Shown: piece after piece, positions 13,089 to 15,305 of the stretch
How the letters are laid out: every line of letters starts with the position of its first letter
How positions within the stretch are numbered: position 1 is the first letter of the stretch
Assembly (NCBI GenBank): GCA_945867875.1
Contig: CAMBJF010000039.1
Location: 1-15,305, forward strand
Direction of reading: 5' to 3'
Length of the DNA: 15,305 nt
Source: an uncultured Ruminococcus sp.
Lineage (GTDB): Bacteria; Bacillota; Clostridia; Oscillospirales; Ruminococcaceae
Notes under the pieces: generated by a model
Seen by the model: only the letters and a program-made list of their open reading frames with translations
The model's database searches: none
What the model was told of the DNA's origin: nothing
Translations under genes and position numbers: made by a program

Positions 13089-14021
13089 TTGAAAAAAATA
13101 AAATGGCTGGCAACAGGCGGCACGATATCCTGCATTCAGACCGAAAACGGGCTTCACCCCGCTGCTGCTGAGTCCCAGATGCGTGATATGCTGAACCATA
13201 TTCCCGAAACGGGTGCTGAAATTGTTCCTGAGTGCATTATGAATATCGACAGCTCCGATATTTCAGTCAAGGATATGAAACTCATAGGCACAGCCGCAGA
13301 CAAAGCCATAAAAGAGGGCTATGACGGCATTGTGATGACCCACGGCACGGACACAATGGCATATACATCGGCAGTGCTTAGAAAAATGCTTTCGGGCACA
13401 CCCATACCCATTATCATCACAGGTTCGCAGAGACCTTTTTATTCGGCAAATTCCGACGGAAAAATAAACCTTTTTAATGCCATTAAAGCCGCCGCAGACG
13501 GCTCTCTCAAAGATGTATTTCTTCTGTTCGGTGACAAGCTCATCAGGGGCGACAGGGCGCACAAGGACTATACTGAAAACGACAATGCATTCGTAAGCTC
13601 CTGCGGTTATTCTGGAATTATCCAAAACGGCAGGCTTATTGTGAATGAATTTCCCGATGCCCACACTGAGTATCACTTCAACTTTGATTTCAACGAAAAT
13701 GTTATGCTTATAAAGCTCACTCCCCTGACTGACGGGAGTATTTTCACATTCGCTGCTGAAAGCGGCGTGAAAGGAATTGTTATCGAGGGCTATGGTGCAG
13801 GAGGAATACCTCACCGTCTCCTTGACAGTATCGGCAAGATCATATCAAAGGGCATAAAAATTATGCTCATATCCCAGTGCCTTTATGACGGCGTTGATAT
13901 GAGCATTTATGAGGTTGGAACTGATGCCGCAAGGCTTGGTATCATCTCAGGCGGGAATATGAGTGCGGAGGCGGCTGTGGCTGAAATGATGTTTATGCTT
14001 GGAAAAGAGCAGTGTCCATAA
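13089..14021 (+). CDS. ansA: Type I L-asparaginase
   Basis: Hydrolyses L-asparagine to aspartate and ammonia; without a signal peptide it should act in the cytoplasm. The 310 residues carry the asparaginase signatures LATGGTIS (7-14) with nucleophile T12 and THGTDTMAYT (84-93) with T87 and D88. The catalytic Lys is probably K159 in IRGDRAHKD. ITGSQRPFYSANSDG (110-124) and the C-terminal domain IVIEGYGAGGIP are also typical. The start is TTG (13089-13091): AAAGGAAAA lies upstream, and the nearby ATG codons are in another frame. Type I (AnsA-like) fits better than the secreted type II because there is no signal peptide. Its last 29 bp overlap the end of the convergent Thg1-like gene. Confidence 0.92.
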   Translation: MKKIKWLATGGTISCIQTENGLHPAAAESQMRDMLNHIPETGAEIVPECIMNIDSSDISVKDMKLIGTAADKAIKEGYDGIVMTHGTDTMAYTSAVLRKMLSGTPIPIIITGSQRPFYSANSDGKINLFNAIKAAADGSLKDVFLLFGDKLIRGDRAHKDYTENDNAFVSSCGYSGIIQNGRLIVNEFPDAHTEYHFNFDFNENVMLIKLTPLTDGSIFTFAAESGVKGIVIEGYGAGGIPHRLLDSIGKIISKGIKIMLISQCLYDGVDMSIYEVGTDAARLGIISGGNMSAEAAVAEMMFMLGKEQCP

Positions 14022-14760
14022 GCTCAAGGATATAATCCCCGAATTTTTCCCCTGCTGGAAGCTCCTCGTTCAAAACAAGCTCTCTGCGGAAAAACCTTAC
14101 AGGCTCCCCTGTTTTTCGATTCGTTCCCTTTTTTTCGATTTGTTCATAATGCAGTACTGCACCGTATCTCTGCCAGTGCGGAAGTGCATTATAATCTATT
14201 CCGTAAGAAAGCAAAAGCTCCTTTTTAAACAAAATGTCCTGCCCTTCAAGTGCCTTTGTGGCAGATAAATAATCCATACCGTCACTGAGCAGTGCATAAT
14301 AACAGCAGGAGTCAAGTGAATTTCTCAGAAGATCGGTCTGTCTCCAGGAAAAATAATCCTTGACAGCTTTTTTCGTTTCCATAGGTATCAGACGGCAGTC
14401 AAAGGCTGCGGGAGCGCCAAGCTTTACAGAAAAAAATCCGCTTGCTTCCCCTGCAAGAACTGATATCAGCTTTCTTGTCTTGCGGTTGTAGGTATTATCG
14501 GCGGGGTGAAAAAGCAGGGATATTTCATCGCTTTGTGTATACCCTGCAATGAAATTAAAACCGCAGGACATCAGATGTCTGACAGCTTCTGTCATATATT
14601 CATAAAAGCGTTCATCATATGGCTTTATGAAATTCTTTTCGGTAAGCCCAGAAAATCCACGTCCGTCAAGACGTGCGCAAAGAAACCTGTCGGCAGGAAC
14701 AAAGCTGTCAAATTCCTTTTCCAAAGCCCTCATTTTTCTGTCAAAAGCTTCAAACTCCAT
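13993..14760 (-). CDS. Thg1-like 3'-5' RNA nucleotidyltransferase
   Basis: Thg1-family enzymes add nucleotides to RNA 5' ends in the 3'-5' direction: eukaryotic Thg1 adds G-1 to tRNA-His, while bacterial and archaeal Thg1-like proteins (TLPs) repair 5'-truncated tRNAs on a template. The 255 residues carry the polymerase-like metal motifs: RLDGRGFSGL (30-39, D32) and GYTQSDEISLLF (73-84, D78 and E79). They also show NRKTRKLIS (92-100), AFDCR (119-123, D121), the family YFSWRQTDLLRNSL (136-149) and HWQRYGAVL near 195-203. The ATG at 14758-14760, not an upstream in-frame ATG, has GGAGGG at 6-7 nt. The gene begins 11 bp inside the end of the kinase gene, implying coupled translation. A TLP-type repair role is more likely than G-1 addition, since bacteria encode G-1 in tRNA-His. 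Confidence 0.9.
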   Translation of the reverse strand: MEFEAFDRKMRALEKEFDSFVPADRFLCARLDGRGFSGLTEKNFIKPYDERFYEYMTEAVRHLMSCGFNFIAGYTQSDEISLLFHPADNTYNRKTRKLISVLAGEASGFFSVKLGAPAAFDCRLIPMETKKAVKDYFSWRQTDLLRNSLDSCCYYALLSDGMDYLSATKALEGQDILFKKELLLSYGIDYNALPHWQRYGAVLHYEQIEKKGTNRKTGEPVRFFRRELVLNEELPAGEKFGDYILELMDTALFQA

Positions 14761-15202
14761 TATTTTCCCTCCATTTCTCCGTAACAAAGCCGTTTTCCGT
14801 CAGTCTGACATAATAAAGTCTGTCGAAGCCCTCTGACATTGACGGTATTACAAGCTTTCTGTGAGTTGCTGCAACTGCTGCATCGGGAACACGAGCTTTT
14901 CCGTCTCTTCCTCTGTTTCGTAAAATACATTTTTCAATCTCGGAACAGAAATAATAGCCTGTTATTTCATATCCTGCCGACAACGCCATATCAATGTATC
15001 TTTTTCTGTCCTCGGGAAGCGGATCAGTATTGTCTACCACAAAATCTCTGCCGCAAGCTATACATTCCTGCAAAAGCCTGTGTTCCTTATTTCGTGTTTT
15101 AAGCTTATCGAGATTTATATGCTCATATTCGCTGAAAAAGCTGTTGTAATAGCTTGTCTTGCCGCTTGCCTGCACTCCGATAAAAATTACAGCCTTTGGC
15201 AT
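14750..15202 (-). CDS. PNKP-like / AAA_33 P-loop kinase
   Basis: A single-domain kinase of 150 residues related to the 5'-OH polynucleotide kinase domain of T4 Pnk and PNKP, and to COG4639-type predicted kinases. It has Walker A GVQASGKTS (9-17), HINLDKLK (28-35) with D32 where T4 Pnk has its catalytic Asp, VVDNTDPLPEDRKRYI (55-70), and the lid RNRGRDGKARVPDAAV (95-110), like the RNxxR...VP lid of PNKP kinases. The ATG follows GAAAGGAAG. It is the first gene of a two-gene unit whose second gene is the Thg1-like enzyme. Together they suggest RNA 5'-end phosphorylation followed by 3'-5' extension. No clear promoter was found upstream. Small-molecule kinase activity is not excluded. Confidence 0.85.
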   Translation of the reverse strand: MPKAVIFIGVQASGKTSYYNSFFSEYEHINLDKLKTRNKEHRLLQECIACGRDFVVDNTDPLPEDRKRYIDMALSAGYEITGYYFCSEIEKCILRNRGRDGKARVPDAAVAATHRKLVIPSMSEGFDRLYYVRLTENGFVTEKWRENNGV

Positions 15203-15277
15203 CGCCGCACTTCCTTTCGTTCAATTTTTAAAACAAGCTGCTTCTGAGTATTGAAATGCTCCCCTTTTGTTAGACAA

Positions 15278-15288
15278 TGTGGTATAAT
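15278..15288 (+). promoter_or_regulatory. Extended -10 promoter reading out of the window
   Basis: TGTGG directly before TATAAT (15283-15288), the same arrangement as three other promoters here; the -35 region is poor. It would drive a plus-strand gene beyond position 15305, divergent from the kinase-Thg1 pair. Confidence 0.6.
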
Positions 15289-15305
15289 AAAAATATACCG
15301 ATATT

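Noticed and set aside
12965..13135. 57-residue extension of the first TauE/SafE half
   Set aside because: It has no ribosome binding site or homology and crosses the divergent promoter of asparaginase.

Overview
The window looks like chromosomal DNA of a Gram-positive anaerobe of the class Clostridia, most likely a Ruminococcus or close relative in the Oscillospiraceae. This rests on the pyrH-frr-uppS order, a SpoIVB sporulation peptidase, AAAGGA/GGAGG ribosome binding sites, sigma-A promoters with TGTGG before TATAAT, and the type of dUTPase, half-size TauE/SafE and DUF4358 proteins. The genus is an inference. No phage, plasmid, IS transposase, tRNA, rRNA or CRISPR array was seen; gene content is mostly ordinary housekeeping.

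Region by region. (1) 1-4501, all on the minus strand: the translation/envelope cluster pyrH-frr-uppS (uppS cut by the window edge and lacking a standard start codon), then a DUF4358-like lipoprotein, a membrane-anchored SGNH hydrolase, and spoIVB. (2) 4502-4996: a gene-free stretch with a 160-bp hairpin-forming element (MITE-like), weaker inverted repeats, and a strong promoter flanked by two copies of a LacI-type operator-like motif. (3) 4997-7949, plus strand: a four-gene unit (small membrane protein, LacI-family regulator, PfkB/1-phosphofructokinase-like kinase, dUTPase) closed by a bidirectional terminator. (4) 7998-9613, minus strand: a Cof-type HAD phosphatase, a gene-free stretch with its own promoter and terminator that may encode a small RNA of about 100 nt, and an HD-domain hydrolase. 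(5) 9719-12964: a PRK06851-like P-loop ATPase divergent from the HD gene and tail-to-tail with a polyprenyl glycosylphosphotransferase, followed by a TauE/SafE-type transporter split into two half-size overlapping genes. (6) 13089-15305: a type I L-asparaginase tail-to-tail (29-bp overlap) with a two-gene unit of a PNKP-like kinase and a Thg1-like 3'-5' nucleotidyltransferase.

How genes work together: UMP kinase feeds pyrimidine nucleotides, Frr recycles ribosomes and UppS makes the undecaprenyl carrier. The glycosylphosphotransferase would use that carrier to start a surface polysaccharide. The LacI-type protein probably controls its own operon through the sites around the promoter. The most interesting unit is the kinase plus Thg1-like pair, whose overlapping genes suggest a small RNA end-repair cassette (5' phosphorylation followed by 3'-5' addition); this is an inference that needs biochemistry.
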